This document shows, one piece after another, positions 9,569-18,791 of a stretch of 64,000 bases of DNA. Made by a program: the position numbers and the translations under genes. Below the pieces are notes generated by a model that did no database searches, was not told the origin of the DNA, and worked only from the letters and a program-made list of their open reading frames with translations. Within the stretch, counting starts at the first letter, position 1. Every line of letters begins with the position of its first letter. Source of the stretch: Sphingobium sp. (GTDB lineage Bacteria; Pseudomonadota; Alphaproteobacteria; Sphingomonadales; Sphingomonadaceae); NCBI GenBank assembly GCA_020446425.1, contig JAGRES010000005.1:1-64000 (forward strand), read 5' to 3'.

Positions 9569-10909
9569 CTAATGCCCCAATGAGAGCCGGGTGAAAAGCG
9601 TATATCCCCATGGATTATTACCATAGGCTGCATCCAGCGCGTCGGGCTTGATATAGGCCGACATGCTGCCACCAACTGACAGTGCAAACGGGCTGTCTCC
9701 CAGCGGTGTGGTCCAGGCATAGCCGCCCTGCAACTTGGTCACGCGAAAGGCACGATCATGCAGCGGGTCGGCATGATCGTGGAACAGCTCGTCATTCTTC
9801 ACATTTTCAATGCGCGCGAAGAGCTTGTGATGATCGGTGAGGTCATAATTCGCCTCCGCCAGCCAAGCGGTCAGCGTGTCGCCCGGATCACGGTTCTTGG
9901 CGGAAAAGGCGCCCATCGCCTTGAGACGGCGGTTCGCATAATGGATGCTGACCGTGGTGCGATGCTCATTCTCTCCTGCATGCGTCGCCTCGGGCTCCTT
10001 GATGAAGCCATGGCTCACTTGCGCAGCCCAATTGGGCGTCGGGTTCCATGTCACGCGCGCCGACCATGAGTCCAGCTTGGGCGTCTCGATATCCCAACGC
10101 GCCTCATCCGGCTCGGCGCCGCGAAAGGCCGACGCCTCGACCTGCCAGCGCGAAGAAGCAACGCCAGCCGTCACCACGCCATAGGTGATGTGCGTGCTGT
10201 CAAACCAGTGGTGGGTGATCGGCGGCTCGGGGTTGTAGCCTGCGCTGCCGCGATGCATGAAGGCGCTGGGGCCGAGCGCGGGTTCGCCGACGGGCCCGCC
10301 ATAGAGAAAGAGTGACGTACCGGGCGCGACATCGACATCGAGCCGCGCGGCCAGCTCCATGAACAAATCGTGCGGGTGCTGGCGGTCGACCAGCGGCTCG
10401 CCGCCTGCTGTTTCTCCGGTGGCGAAGAGATTGGGGTAGCCTTGCGGCTCCATCGCGGGTTCGAGGCTGAGCATAGAGCGCAGCTCCAGCTTCGCTCCCC
10501 CGAAATCCTTCTGCGCGGTCAGCATCGCCATACTGGTAGCGTAGAATTTGTCATCCCCGCGCGGGCCTCTGTGATCGGTATAGTTCGCCTGAACCCAGCC
10601 ATGCGCCATCAGCATCCAGTCGTCACCCGGCATGATGTGGATGCCGCCGGAACTATGGTGAGATGCTTCACCAATACACTCGCCGCCGGGTGTACCTTCC
10701 CAACCCGGCAGCCTCGATGTTCCTGAACCTGTCGCCCATGAAGCTATACGAAGATCGGCTGTGCAGATTTGCTCTTCCTGCCTGGGCGAATTTGAATTGT
10801 GATCCATGTCCATCTGCCCATGGTCATGCCCCATATGTTCCTGCGCTCCTGCAGGAACGGCAAGCAGCGCCGCGACCATCGCCGCAAGCGAAATTGAAAT
10901 TGTCTTCAT
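9569..10909 (-). CDS. Exported His/Met-rich beta-barrel-type protein, probably copper-associated
   Basis: 446 aa. The start at ATG 10909 is chosen because it opens a clear signal peptide (residues 1-23, ending AGA); the frame from 11104 has only junk upstream. Residues 24-50 are rich in His and Met (HMGHDHGQMDMDH), a soft-metal-binding pattern. The rest has alternating aromatic/polar strands typical of outer-membrane barrels and ends in a strand finishing FTRLSLGH rather than a terminal Phe. It follows a small Cys/His protein by 38 bp. Similar pairs in sphingomonads sit with copper-resistance genes, but none other is visible here, so the metal role is inferred. Confidence 0.62.
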   Translation of the reverse strand: MKTISISLAAMVAALLAVPAGAQEHMGHDHGQMDMDHNSNSPRQEEQICTADLRIASWATGSGTSRLPGWEGTPGGECIGEASHHSSGGIHIMPGDDWMLMAHGWVQANYTDHRGPRGDDKFYATSMAMLTAQKDFGGAKLELRSMLSLEPAMEPQGYPNLFATGETAGGEPLVDRQHPHDLFMELAARLDVDVAPGTSLFLYGGPVGEPALGPSAFMHRGSAGYNPEPPITHHWFDSTHITYGVVTAGVASSRWQVEASAFRGAEPDEARWDIETPKLDSWSARVTWNPTPNWAAQVSHGFIKEPEATHAGENEHRTTVSIHYANRRLKAMGAFSAKNRDPGDTLTAWLAEANYDLTDHHKLFARIENVKNDELFHDHADPLHDRAFRVTKLQGGYAWTTPLGDSPFALSVGGSMSAYIKPDALDAAYGNNPWGYTLFTRLSLGH

Positions 10910-10947
10910 CTGTGAAAATCCTGTTCTGAAACCAAAAATAAAAGGGT

Positions 10948-11286
10948 TCAGACAATATCCTTGGGCGGCGGGGGTTCGGGCGCATTTGGCCGCGCTATCA
11001 ACTCTGGCCCGATCAGCATCGGACCAAAGTTGACCAAATAGAAGTCCGGATCGGAAACCGGGCGGAACATCACAATCGCCAATGGCGCTATACAACCAAT
11101 GCACTCTTCATGACGGGGCTGGTGCGGTTCCCGGTCATGCGCTGGCGATGGACCCCCTCCGCCTTCATGGCAACTCGCCATCGCGGCGGGTTCTTGCGCC
11201 ATTGCCTGTGAATTACCGATGCACGCCAGCAATGGCGGCAGGGCAAAGCCCAGCAACAGCAGCATAAGGAATAAGCGACGCACCAT
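10948..11286 (-). CDS. Small exported Cys/His-rich protein (DUF2946-like)
   Basis: 112 aa. A hydrophobic signal segment at residues 4-29 is followed by a region rich in Cys, His and Pro: SCHEG, HDREPHQPRHEECIGCIAP. The spacing resembles DUF2946-type proteins found next to copper or iron uptake genes. The C-terminus is Pro-rich. It begins 20 bp after ychF and precedes the His/Met-rich barrel-type gene, so the three may be co-transcribed. A metal-handling role is an inference from composition and neighbour only. Confidence 0.6.
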   Translation of the reverse strand: MVRRLFLMLLLLGFALPPLLACIGNSQAMAQEPAAMASCHEGGGGPSPAHDREPHQPRHEECIGCIAPLAIVMFRPVSDPDFYLVNFGPMLIGPELIARPNAPEPPPPKDIV

Positions 11287-11306
11287 AGGCGGCTTATGCC
11301 ACAGGT

Positions 11307-12404
11307 TCAGCTATGCAGGAAGTGCATCACGTCGCCGTCCTGCACCTCATACCCCTTGCCCTCGGCGCGCAGCTTGCCCGCCTCGCGCGCCTTGGCTTCG
11401 CCGCCCAGCATGACATAATCGTCATAGGCAATGGTTTCGGCGCGGATGAAGCCCTTTTCGAAATCGGTATGGATCTCGCCGGCGGCCTGCGGCGCGTGGG
11501 CGCCCTTATGGACGGTCCAGGCCCGCGCCTCCTTCGGCCCCACGGTGAAGAAGGTCAGCAGATGCAGCAGCTCATAGCCTGCACGAATGACGCGGGCGAG
11601 ACCGGTTTCATGCAGGCCCAGCTCCTCAAGATATTCGATGCGCTCGGCCATATCCATGCCGACCAGCTCGGCCTCGATCGCTGCCGATACCACCACCGCC
11701 TGCGCGCCTTCCGCCTCGGCCTTTTCAAACACCTTGGCTGAGAACGCATTGCCGGTCGCCGCGCTCTCTTCCTCGACATTGCAGACATAGAGCACGGGCT
11801 TGGAGGTCAGCAGTTGCGCTTGCCGCAGCACGCGCGCCTCTTCCTCGTCATTGGGCTGAGCCAGCCGCGCGGGCTTGCCGTCGCGCAGCAGGTCAAGCGC
11901 CTGCCCCAGCACGCTCGCCATCAGCTTGCTTTCCTTGTCGCCCTGCGCCGCCTTTTTCTGCGCAGCGGGGACGCGTTTCTCGAGGCTCTCCAGATCGGCC
12001 AGCATCAGCTCGGTCTCGACCGTTTCGGCATCGGCAATCGGATCGACCCGGTTATCGACATGCTGGATGTCGTCATTCTCGAAGCAACGCAGCACATGAA
12101 CAATGGCGTCGACCTCGCGGATATTACCGAGAAACTGGTTGCCCAGCCCCTCGCCCTTGGACGCGCCGCGCACGAGGCCCGCAATATCGACGAAGGCAAG
12201 CTGGGTCGGGATGATCTTCGCGCTGCCCGCGATCTCCGCCAGCTTGTCGAGCCGTGCATCCGGCACGGCGACGTTGCCGACATTCGGCTCAATCGTACAA
12301 AAGGGGTAATTGGCTGCCTGCGCCGCCTGCGTTTCCGTCAGCGCATTGAAAAGCGTCGATTTGCCGACATTGGGCAGACCGACGATACCACATTTGAAAC
12401 CCAT
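11307..12404 (-). CDS. ychF: Redox-regulated ATPase YchF (Obg-type)
   Basis: 365 aa, the usual length. The start is ATG 12404, [19 protein letters not shown]; upstream codons to 12578 do not resemble the family. Motifs: GLPNVGKST Walker [21 protein letters not shown] switch region, and the C-terminal TGS domain with [26 protein letters not shown]. YchF is an Obg-family protein that prefers ATP over GTP, since the NKxD motif is altered (here CNVEEES). It binds the 50S subunit and modulates oxidative-stress responses. Divergent from the glutaredoxin-MauE gene. Confidence 0.96.
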   Translation of the reverse strand: MGFKCGIVGLPNVGKSTLFNALTETQAAQAANYPFCTIEPNVGNVAVPDARLDKLAEIAGSAKIIPTQLAFVDIAGLVRGASKGEGLGNQFLGNIREVDAIVHVLRCFENDDIQHVDNRVDPIADAETVETELMLADLESLEKRVPAAQKKAAQGDKESKLMASVLGQALDLLRDGKPARLAQPNDEEEARVLRQAQLLTSKPVLYVCNVEEESAATGNAFSAKVFEKAEAEGAQAVVVSAAIEAELVGMDMAERIEYLEELGLHETGLARVIRAGYELLHLLTFFTVGPKEARAWTVHKGAHAPQAAGEIHTDFEKGFIRAETIAYDDYVMLGGEAKAREAGKLRAEGKGYEVQDGDVMHFLHS

Positions 12405-12488
12405 AAAATCCTCAAGAATTTCGGAAACATCCGGCCCGATACATGTTTCCTTACAAGAAGGCCAGAATTCTTGGCGGAGGCGTGACGC

Positions 12489-13274
12489 ATGAAACATACA
12501 TCGGTCAACCCCGGAACGCCGGGACTGAAACCACCCAAACGGATTGCGCATCTCTATCGGATGGCGACGGCAGATCATTTATGCCCGTTCGGTCTCAAGT
12601 CGCTGCATCTGCTGCGCATAAAAGGCTATCATGTCGATGATAAGCAGTTGACCAGCCGCGCAGAGACCGACGCCTTCAAGCAGGAGCATGGTGTATCCTC
12701 CACGCCGCAGACCTTCATCGAGGGGGGGCGTGTCGGAGGATATGACGACCTGAGGCGCTTTTTCGGACAACATGTACCGGAAGAGGGAGAGACCAGTTAC
12801 CGGCCCGTCATCGCGCTTTTCTCGGTGACAGCGCTGATGGCGATGGCGATGAGCATTTTCTTGCTGGGGTCGCCCATTACTCTGAGCGCGCTACTATGGT
12901 TCGTCGCTTTCTCCATGTGTGTACTGGCCATATTGAAGTTGCAGAATGTCGAGCAATTCTCGACCATGTTCCTTAATTACGACCTGCTGGCGCGGCGCTG
13001 GGTACCCTATGCCTACCTCTATCCCTTTGGTGAAGCGTTGGCCGGCATCCTGATGATCGCAGGCGTGTTGAAATGGGTAGCCGTTCCAGTGGCGCTGTTC
13101 ATAGGTACGGTAGGCGCAGTGTCCGTGTTCAAGGCCGTCTATATCGACAAGCGCGAGCTCAAATGCGCCTGCGTGGGTGGCGGCAGTAACGTGCCGCTCG
13201 GGTTCATATCCTTGACGGAAAACCTGATGATGATCGCGATGGCGATATGGATTGCGTTCGCTAGCCCAGCCTGA
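12489..13274 (+). CDS. Glutaredoxin-like domain fused to MauE/DoxX-type membrane domain
   Basis: 261 aa. GGAGG lies eight bases before the ATG. Residues 18-92 form a thioredoxin-fold glutaredoxin domain with a monothiol-type site LCPFG (Cys32) and cis-Pro STP (71-73). Residues ~104-260 hold four membrane helices of the MauE/DoxX kind. The pair Cys226-Cys228 (KCACVGG) sits in the loop before the last helix, as in MauE proteins. The layout suggests passing electrons or thiol equivalents across or along the inner membrane. The stop overlaps the convergent pth by 14 bp. MauE itself matures methylamine dehydrogenase, but no such enzyme is here. Confidence 0.78.
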   Translation: MKHTSVNPGTPGLKPPKRIAHLYRMATADHLCPFGLKSLHLLRIKGYHVDDKQLTSRAETDAFKQEHGVSSTPQTFIEGGRVGGYDDLRRFFGQHVPEEGETSYRPVIALFSVTALMAMAMSIFLLGSPITLSALLWFVAFSMCVLAILKLQNVEQFSTMFLNYDLLARRWVPYAYLYPFGEALAGILMIAGVLKWVAVPVALFIGTVGAVSVFKAVYIDKRELKCACVGGGSNVPLGFISLTENLMMIAMAIWIAFASPA

Positions 13275-13827
13275 GCGCGACATCATTCATAAAGCGAACG
13301 TCATCGCCTTCCGCCAACCAGTGCGCTTCCGCGCCAATGGCGCCAAGCATATCTGTCAACGCATCGGTTTCGCTCTTGTGATAGTTTGACAGCACATAGC
13401 CATGCACCCGATCCTTGTGCCCCGGATGACCGATGCCGATGCGCACGCGACGAAACTCCGGCCCGATATGCTTGTCGGTCGAGCGCAGGCCATTATGCCC
13501 CGCCGTGCCACCGCCGCGCTTCACCTTCACCTTCATCGGCGCGAGATCCAGCTCGTCATGAAACACGGTGACGTCCTCGGGCGTGAGCTTGTAGAAATCC
13601 ATCGCGGCGCGGATCGCCCGACCGCTCTCGTTCATGAAGGTCGCGGGTTTCAGCAGCAGAATCTTTTCAGGGCCGAAACGCCCTTCGGCGCTCCAGCCCT
13701 GGAACTGCTTCTTCCATGCGAAAAAGCCATGCATGTCGGCGATGACGTCCAGCGCCATGAAGCCGACATTGTGGCGGTGAAGCGCATATTCCGGACCAGG
13801 ATTGCCGAGGCCAACCCAGATCTGCAT
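13261..13827 (-). CDS. pth: Peptidyl-tRNA hydrolase
   Basis: 188 aa. Releases tRNA from stalled peptidyl-tRNA in the cytosol. Family signatures: WVGLGNPGPEY at the start, the catalytic His in HRHNVGF (residue ~20), FMNESGRA, FHDELDL and RGGGTAGHNGLRS. GGGGAGG six bases upstream marks the start at 13827. It lies 41 bp downstream of rplY on the same strand; rplY-pth is a widely conserved pair. Tail-to-tail overlap with the glutaredoxin-MauE gene. Confidence 0.96.
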   Translation of the reverse strand: MQIWVGLGNPGPEYALHRHNVGFMALDVIADMHGFFAWKKQFQGWSAEGRFGPEKILLLKPATFMNESGRAIRAAMDFYKLTPEDVTVFHDELDLAPMKVKVKRGGGTAGHNGLRSTDKHIGPEFRRVRIGIGHPGHKDRVHGYVLSNYHKSETDALTDMLGAIGAEAHWLAEGDDVRFMNDVALRLG

Positions 13828-13868
13828 ATACGCCTCCCCTCATTACCCCTGATGGGACAGGCGGAGGA

Positions 13869-14510
13869 TTATTCCTCGCCGCCCTCAGCTTCTTCGCCTT
13901 CTTCACCCTCTTCCTTGCTGGTGTCGCCTTCCTGGCTCTTGAGCGAGGACGGAGCAACCACGGTGGCGATGGTGAAGTCACGATCGGTGATCGCGCTTTC
14001 CGAGCCCTTGGGCAGCACGACATGGCTGATATGAACAGCCTCGCCGACGTCGAAACCGGTCATGTCGATTACGATCTGATCCGGGATTTCCGCCGCGTCA
14101 CACACCAGCTCCAGCTCGTGGCGAACGACGTTGAGCACGCCGCCGCGCTTCAGGCCCGGCGATTTCTCTTCGTTGATGAAGGAAACCGGAACGTTCACGT
14201 TGACCTTCGCATGTTCGGACACGCGCAGGAAATCGGCGTGCAGCGGGCGATCGGTAACCGGGTGAAACTCGACGTCCTTGGGAAGTGTGCGGACTTTCTT
14301 GCCGCCAACCTCGACCATGACCACCGAGTTGAAGAAATGACCGGTGCCCAGCATCTTGTTGAGGAGTTTTTCCTCGACGTGAACCATGGCCGGTTCTTCT
14401 TTATTGCCATAAATGACGGCGGGTACGCGGCCTTCGCGGCGCAGAGCGCGGGAGGCTCCCTTGCCAGCCCGTTCGCGTACCTCGGCCGACAGCGTAAGCT
14501 GATCGCTCAT
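13869..14510 (-). CDS. rplY: 50S ribosomal protein L25/general stress protein Ctc
   Basis: 213 aa, the long Ctc form: an N-terminal L25 domain (residues 1-95, [20 protein letters not shown]) that binds 5S rRNA, then a TL5/Ctc C-terminal beta domain ([19 protein letters not shown] and [16 protein letters not shown]). It ends in a highly acidic tail ([15 protein letters not shown]). ATG 14510 is chosen because the family starts there. Upstream of pth in the usual order. Confidence 0.95.
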   Translation of the reverse strand: MSDQLTLSAEVRERAGKGASRALRREGRVPAVIYGNKEEPAMVHVEEKLLNKMLGTGHFFNSVVMVEVGGKKVRTLPKDVEFHPVTDRPLHADFLRVSEHAKVNVNVPVSFINEEKSPGLKRGGVLNVVRHELELVCDAAEIPDQIVIDMTGFDVGEAVHISHVVLPKGSESAITDRDFTIATVVAPSSLKSQEGDTSKEEGEEGEEAEGGEE

Positions 14511-14638
14511 TGCATGTCTCCAAGTATTCATTGAAAGTACCAACCCGCCACGCCTCCAGGGATGACCATGACGGAAGGCGCGCGTTTAGCAGAAACGCCG
14601 CCAAAAGCAAGGGCTCAAATGCGTGTCGTGATTGGAGG

Positions 14639-17266
14639 TCAGCTCGCCATCTTCACCGGAGCCGCCGACTGTACCATGCGCACGTCGATGGGCTGCGTGA
14701 ACTGGACGCCCATCCGGTCATCGACGGACCAGCGGGTCACGGCTTCCACCGTCATGCCGTCAGCCAGTTCGATGCTGAATTCCGTTTCGCCAGGAACATT
14801 CCATAGACCTTCGATCATCGCGCCGCCGCTCGATATGTTACGGATACGGCCGACATAGCGGTCCCCGCCATGGAATATGGCGACCGAGCGCAACATGGAC
14901 ATGCGCGCGGGGCGGCTGGACTTGAACCCGTTGGCCTTCGCCTCGCGCCCCTGTTCCTCGAACTGCTTCTCCACTTCCTCGGCGCTGACCCCGCGTCCAT
15001 AGATGAAGCCCTGAATTTGCGAGCAACCCAATGAGCGCACCAGCGCCAGCTCGTCATGGGTTTCCACGCCCTCCGCCGTCGTATCCATACCGAGCGCTTC
15101 GGCAAGACTGACGATAGAGGTGATGATGGCCGCATTACGGCTTCCCGGCACCACGGCTCCGCGCACGAAGCTCTGGTCGATCTTGATCTTGTCGAACGGC
15201 GCCTTCTTGAGATAGCCGAGCGAGGAATAGCCGGTACCGAAATCGTCGAGCGCCAGACGCACGCCTATGGCCTTGAGCTGCGCGAACATCTGGTCGGTCG
15301 CGTCGCCTTCGTTGAGGAAGGCGCTTTCGGTGATTTCCAGCTCCAGCTGCTCCGGTTTAATACCCGATGCGGCCAGAGCGTTCATCACAATCCCGGGCAA
15401 GGCCGGATTGGCGAACTGTATCGGCGATACATTGACGGCGACACGCGTGTCCTGCGGCCATTGCGCCGCCGCGTGACATGCGGTGCGCAGCACCCACTCG
15501 CCCAACGGCGCTATCAGGCCTGAATCTTCGGCAATCGGAATGAATACCGCCGGGGAAATGGCTCCACGTTTCGGATGATTCCAGCGCAGCAGGGTTTCAA
15601 ACCCGGTGATGCGCTCATTCTTGGCGCTGACGATGGGCTGGTACACCAGATCCAGCGTACCTTCCTTGAGCGCCTGCCTCAGATCATCCTCCAGCTGACG
15701 ACGGTCTTCAGCCTCGGCCAGCATTTCCGAGGAATAGAAGCGATGAACGCCGCGTCCGTCCCCCTTGGCCGCATACAGCGCCAGATCGGCGTTGCGGATC
15801 AAAGAATCGGCGGTAGAGCCGTGATCGGGGCAAATGGCGATACCGACAGATGCGCCGATTACAACTTGCGTCCCCTCAATAATATAGGGCTGCGACAACG
15901 ACGCGATGATGGCGTCGGCAAGCACGCCGAGCTTGGGCCGGTCTATCAGGCCGGGCAGGACGACCTTGAACTCGTCACCGCCCAGACGGCCAACCATGCC
16001 GCGATCACCGACGACCCGTTGCAGGCGCTGGCTGACTTCGCGCAGCAGCGCGTCTCCAGCGGGATGCCCCATAGTGTCGTTGACGGATTTGAAGCGATCA
16101 AGGTCGAGCAGGAACAACGCGCAGTCTCCCACGCGACCATGCGGCCCGGATACGCTCTGTTCCAGTGTCCGCTGCATCTGGATGCGGTTGGCGAGACTGG
16201 TGAGCGAGTCATATTGCGCCAGGCGCGCTACTTCCGCCTGGCTGCGTTTCATCTCGGTCAGGTCGGATCCGCTGCCGCGGAATCCATGAAACTGCCCATA
16301 TTCATTTATGATCGGACGGCCCGATATCGCCCACCAGCGTTCATCCTCCGTAATCGCGACGCGCACGGGGACATCCACAAAAGCACTGCGGGCCGAAAGG
16401 TGGAAACCAAGCGTGCGGTCCTTGTCGTTGGTACCGGAATTGCCCGCTACAACGAGTTCGGTGAGCTGAAGCCCGATCAGTTTGTCGCAAGGGACACCCA
16501 GCGAGCGTGCGAGCGCATCGGATATGTAGCTGATCGCGCCGCGCCGGTCCGTTTCCCAGAACCATCCGCGCCCCGACTCCTCATATTCCGTGAGCAGCCT
16601 GTTCGCCCGGCGGCTCTTCATGTCCTCGGCCTGATTGGCGAGCAACCGCTTTCTGTCGAAACGCGCTTGCGTGAACATGGATACGGCGATGGTCATCGCT
16701 ATGACGCCCAGAACGAGCGTATTGCCGCTGGCCGGCACAATGAAGGAATGAAAACTCGTCCCTAGGCAATAAGCGAGGCCCAGGACTCTCTGATTCCCGA
16801 ATATACACACCGCCATGATGATCAAGGCGCCCTGCGCAATTTCAGGCGAGGGATATTGGCTCAGCAATGGCGCATGCAGATCATGAATCCACAGGTTCGT
16901 GAAGAGGGCGGACAGCATCACCAGCGCCATGATAGTCCATGTCTGGACGTGCGGCAGGATTTTCGACGCCAAAATATGGCGCGGAAGCAGCCAGACGGCC
17001 ATGTCGGCGACGATGGCGGCGGCCAGCCACCAGATATGGCTGTGCGCTCCGCGGTCATTGACCAGTTCGGAGACATTCACAACCGAAACCAGGACACAAA
17101 GCTTGGCCAGCATGAAAAGCGGCCACAGAAGCGAGGTCGTCCGCACGGATTGCGCGGCCCACATCGGCGACACGTCATGACTTGGCGCAGTCAGCCCTAG
17201 GGCATCCAGCATACGCGGAGCATCGTGCGGCATTTCATTTTCTGTTTTGGGTCTCGGTAAAGACAT
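14639..17266 (-). CDS. Membrane-bound GGDEF-EAL-PilZ c-di-GMP signalling protein with PAS domain
   Basis: 875 aa. The N-terminal ~200 residues hold about five to six membrane helices (a MASE-like sensor). A PAS domain follows at ~225-340 (GWFWETDRRGAISYISDA), then GGDEF at ~345-510 with intact GGDEF (RLGGDEFKVVL), then EAL at ~520-775 in which the signature reads ETL (FETLLRW), keeping the metal-binding Glu, with DDFGTGYSSLGYL intact. A C-terminal PilZ domain (~785-870) has RNISSGGAMIEG. It could both make and degrade c-di-GMP and also bind it. The start could be 17296, 17266 or 17233. Divergent from fprA. Confidence 0.92.
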   Translation of the reverse strand: MSLPRPKTENEMPHDAPRMLDALGLTAPSHDVSPMWAAQSVRTTSLLWPLFMLAKLCVLVSVVNVSELVNDRGAHSHIWWLAAAIVADMAVWLLPRHILASKILPHVQTWTIMALVMLSALFTNLWIHDLHAPLLSQYPSPEIAQGALIIMAVCIFGNQRVLGLAYCLGTSFHSFIVPASGNTLVLGVIAMTIAVSMFTQARFDRKRLLANQAEDMKSRRANRLLTEYEESGRGWFWETDRRGAISYISDALARSLGVPCDKLIGLQLTELVVAGNSGTNDKDRTLGFHLSARSAFVDVPVRVAITEDERWWAISGRPIINEYGQFHGFRGSGSDLTEMKRSQAEVARLAQYDSLTSLANRIQMQRTLEQSVSGPHGRVGDCALFLLDLDRFKSVNDTMGHPAGDALLREVSQRLQRVVGDRGMVGRLGGDEFKVVLPGLIDRPKLGVLADAIIASLSQPYIIEGTQVVIGASVGIAICPDHGSTADSLIRNADLALYAAKGDGRGVHRFYSSEMLAEAEDRRQLEDDLRQALKEGTLDLVYQPIVSAKNERITGFETLLRWNHPKRGAISPAVFIPIAEDSGLIAPLGEWVLRTACHAAAQWPQDTRVAVNVSPIQFANPALPGIVMNALAASGIKPEQLELEITESAFLNEGDATDQMFAQLKAIGVRLALDDFGTGYSSLGYLKKAPFDKIKIDQSFVRGAVVPGSRNAAIITSIVSLAEALGMDTTAEGVETHDELALVRSLGCSQIQGFIYGRGVSAEEVEKQFEEQGREAKANGFKSSRPARMSMLRSVAIFHGGDRYVGRIRNISSGGAMIEGLWNVPGETEFSIELADGMTVEAVTRWSVDDRMGVQFTQPIDVRMVQSAAPVKMAS

Positions 17267-17424
17267 GCACCTCCCATGCCCGAAAAAATTTACCAACTGG
17301 TTATCAATATGCTCAAAAACTGAGCTTTTCCGGGTGTTACAGGCGTAAATAATTTATGAACATTATCGCTTGCGGTTCGATATTTGCAGGATAGCATGTT
17401 GAAAACACATAGCTGGGGGACCGG

Positions 17425-18726
17425 ATGCGCCACATCGCAATCATAGGATCGGGACCGGCCGGATATTATACGGCGGAAGCCTGCCGTAATATTTTCGGTG
17501 ACGATGCGCGGATCGACATCATAGACCGGCTTCCCGTGCCTTTTGGTCTGATTCGCACCGGGGTCGCCCCGGATCACCAGTCCATCAAGGCGGTTTCCCG
17601 CCGGTATGAGGCGGTGGCCCTGACCGATACAGTGCGCTTTGTCGGCAATGTTTCCATCGGCAAGGATGTGAGCATTGCGGAACTGCAATCGCTCTATGAC
17701 GCGGTGGTGCTGGCGACCGGAGCGCCACATGACCGCAAGCTGGATATTCCGGGCGCGGACCTGCCCGGCGTGATCGGCAGCGCGGCATTTGTCGGCTGGT
17801 ATAATGGTCATCCCGACTATGCCCGGCTCAATCCGTCACTGCACGGCACCCATGCCGTGGTTATCGGCAACGGCAACGTCGCGCTCGACGTGTCGCGCAT
17901 CCTCGCCAAGACGTCTGACGAATTTGCCGGCAGCGATATCGTCGCCCATGCGCGAGAGGCACTGGCGCAATCGCATATACGGCATGTCTCCCTGTTGGGC
18001 CGGCGCGGCCCGCACCAGATCGCGATGACACCCAAGGAGCTGGCGGAACTGGGCAAGCTGGAACGCGCCGCGCCGCGTGTCGACCCAGCCGACCTGCCCG
18101 ATGAAGGCGCCGATGCGCTGCTGGAGCCCGGTGTTCGCAAATCGGTGACGTTACTGCGGGAATACGCGGCCAATCCAGTCGCCAAGCCGGTTACCGTCGA
18201 GTTCGACTTCTTCGCCATGCCAGTCGCGATTGAAGGCGACGGCCATGTGCAGCGCGTCATTGTCGAGCGCACGGAACTTGACGACATGTGCCGCAGCCAT
18301 GGCACCGGCGAACGTTACACAATCGAAGCGTCGCTGGTCATAAGCTGCATCGGATACCAGACGCCGGTTATCGAGGGCGTGCCCTATGAACATGGCCGGG
18401 GCCGCTTCGCCAGCGATGAGGGCCGTATCATGCCAGGTCTATATTGCGTGGGCTGGGCGCGACGCGGGCCGACGGGCACCATCGGCACCAACAAGCCAGA
18501 TGGCATCATGATCGCCGACAAAATCGCTGAAGACATTGGCCAGGGAGCCGACAAAGCCGGGCGTTCCGGCCTCGACGCTTTATTGAACGAACGCAATGTC
18601 GATGTCGTCACCTTCCGCGACTGGCAGAATATAGACGCGGAGGAAATCGCCCGCGCCATGCCCGGCAACCCGCGGGAAAAGTTTGTGGATGTCAACGACA
18701 TGGTCAAAGCGGCGACGAAGAGCTGA
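17425..18726 (+). CDS. FAD-dependent ferredoxin/adrenodoxin-type NADP+ reductase (FprA-like)
   Basis: 433 aa, GR2-type reductase like mycobacterial FprA and mitochondrial adrenodoxin reductase. FAD site GSGPAGYYTAEA at residues 8-19; conserved PVPFGLIRTGVAPDHQ; NADP site VVIGNGNVALDVSRIL (~149-164); C-terminal YCVGWARRGPTGTIGTNK, which is strongly conserved. Transfers electrons between NADPH and a ferredoxin. RBS GGGGACCGG precedes the ATG. The partner ferredoxin is not in the window. Confidence 0.93.
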   Translation: MRHIAIIGSGPAGYYTAEACRNIFGDDARIDIIDRLPVPFGLIRTGVAPDHQSIKAVSRRYEAVALTDTVRFVGNVSIGKDVSIAELQSLYDAVVLATGAPHDRKLDIPGADLPGVIGSAAFVGWYNGHPDYARLNPSLHGTHAVVIGNGNVALDVSRILAKTSDEFAGSDIVAHAREALAQSHIRHVSLLGRRGPHQIAMTPKELAELGKLERAAPRVDPADLPDEGADALLEPGVRKSVTLLREYAANPVAKPVTVEFDFFAMPVAIEGDGHVQRVIVERTELDDMCRSHGTGERYTIEASLVISCIGYQTPVIEGVPYEHGRGRFASDEGRIMPGLYCVGWARRGPTGTIGTNKPDGIMIADKIAEDIGQGADKAGRSGLDALLNERNVDVVTFRDWQNIDAEEIARAMPGNPREKFVDVNDMVKAATKS

Positions 18727-18791
18727 GGGTCGAAACTCCAAAGCTGATCTTCGTCAAACAATTTTCCACATATGCTGTATAAAGGTGCAGC

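Noticed and set aside
15575-16765. 396-codon plus-strand open frame within the GGDEF-EAL gene
   Set aside because: Antisense to a gene whose GGDEF, EAL and PilZ motifs all lie on the minus strand.
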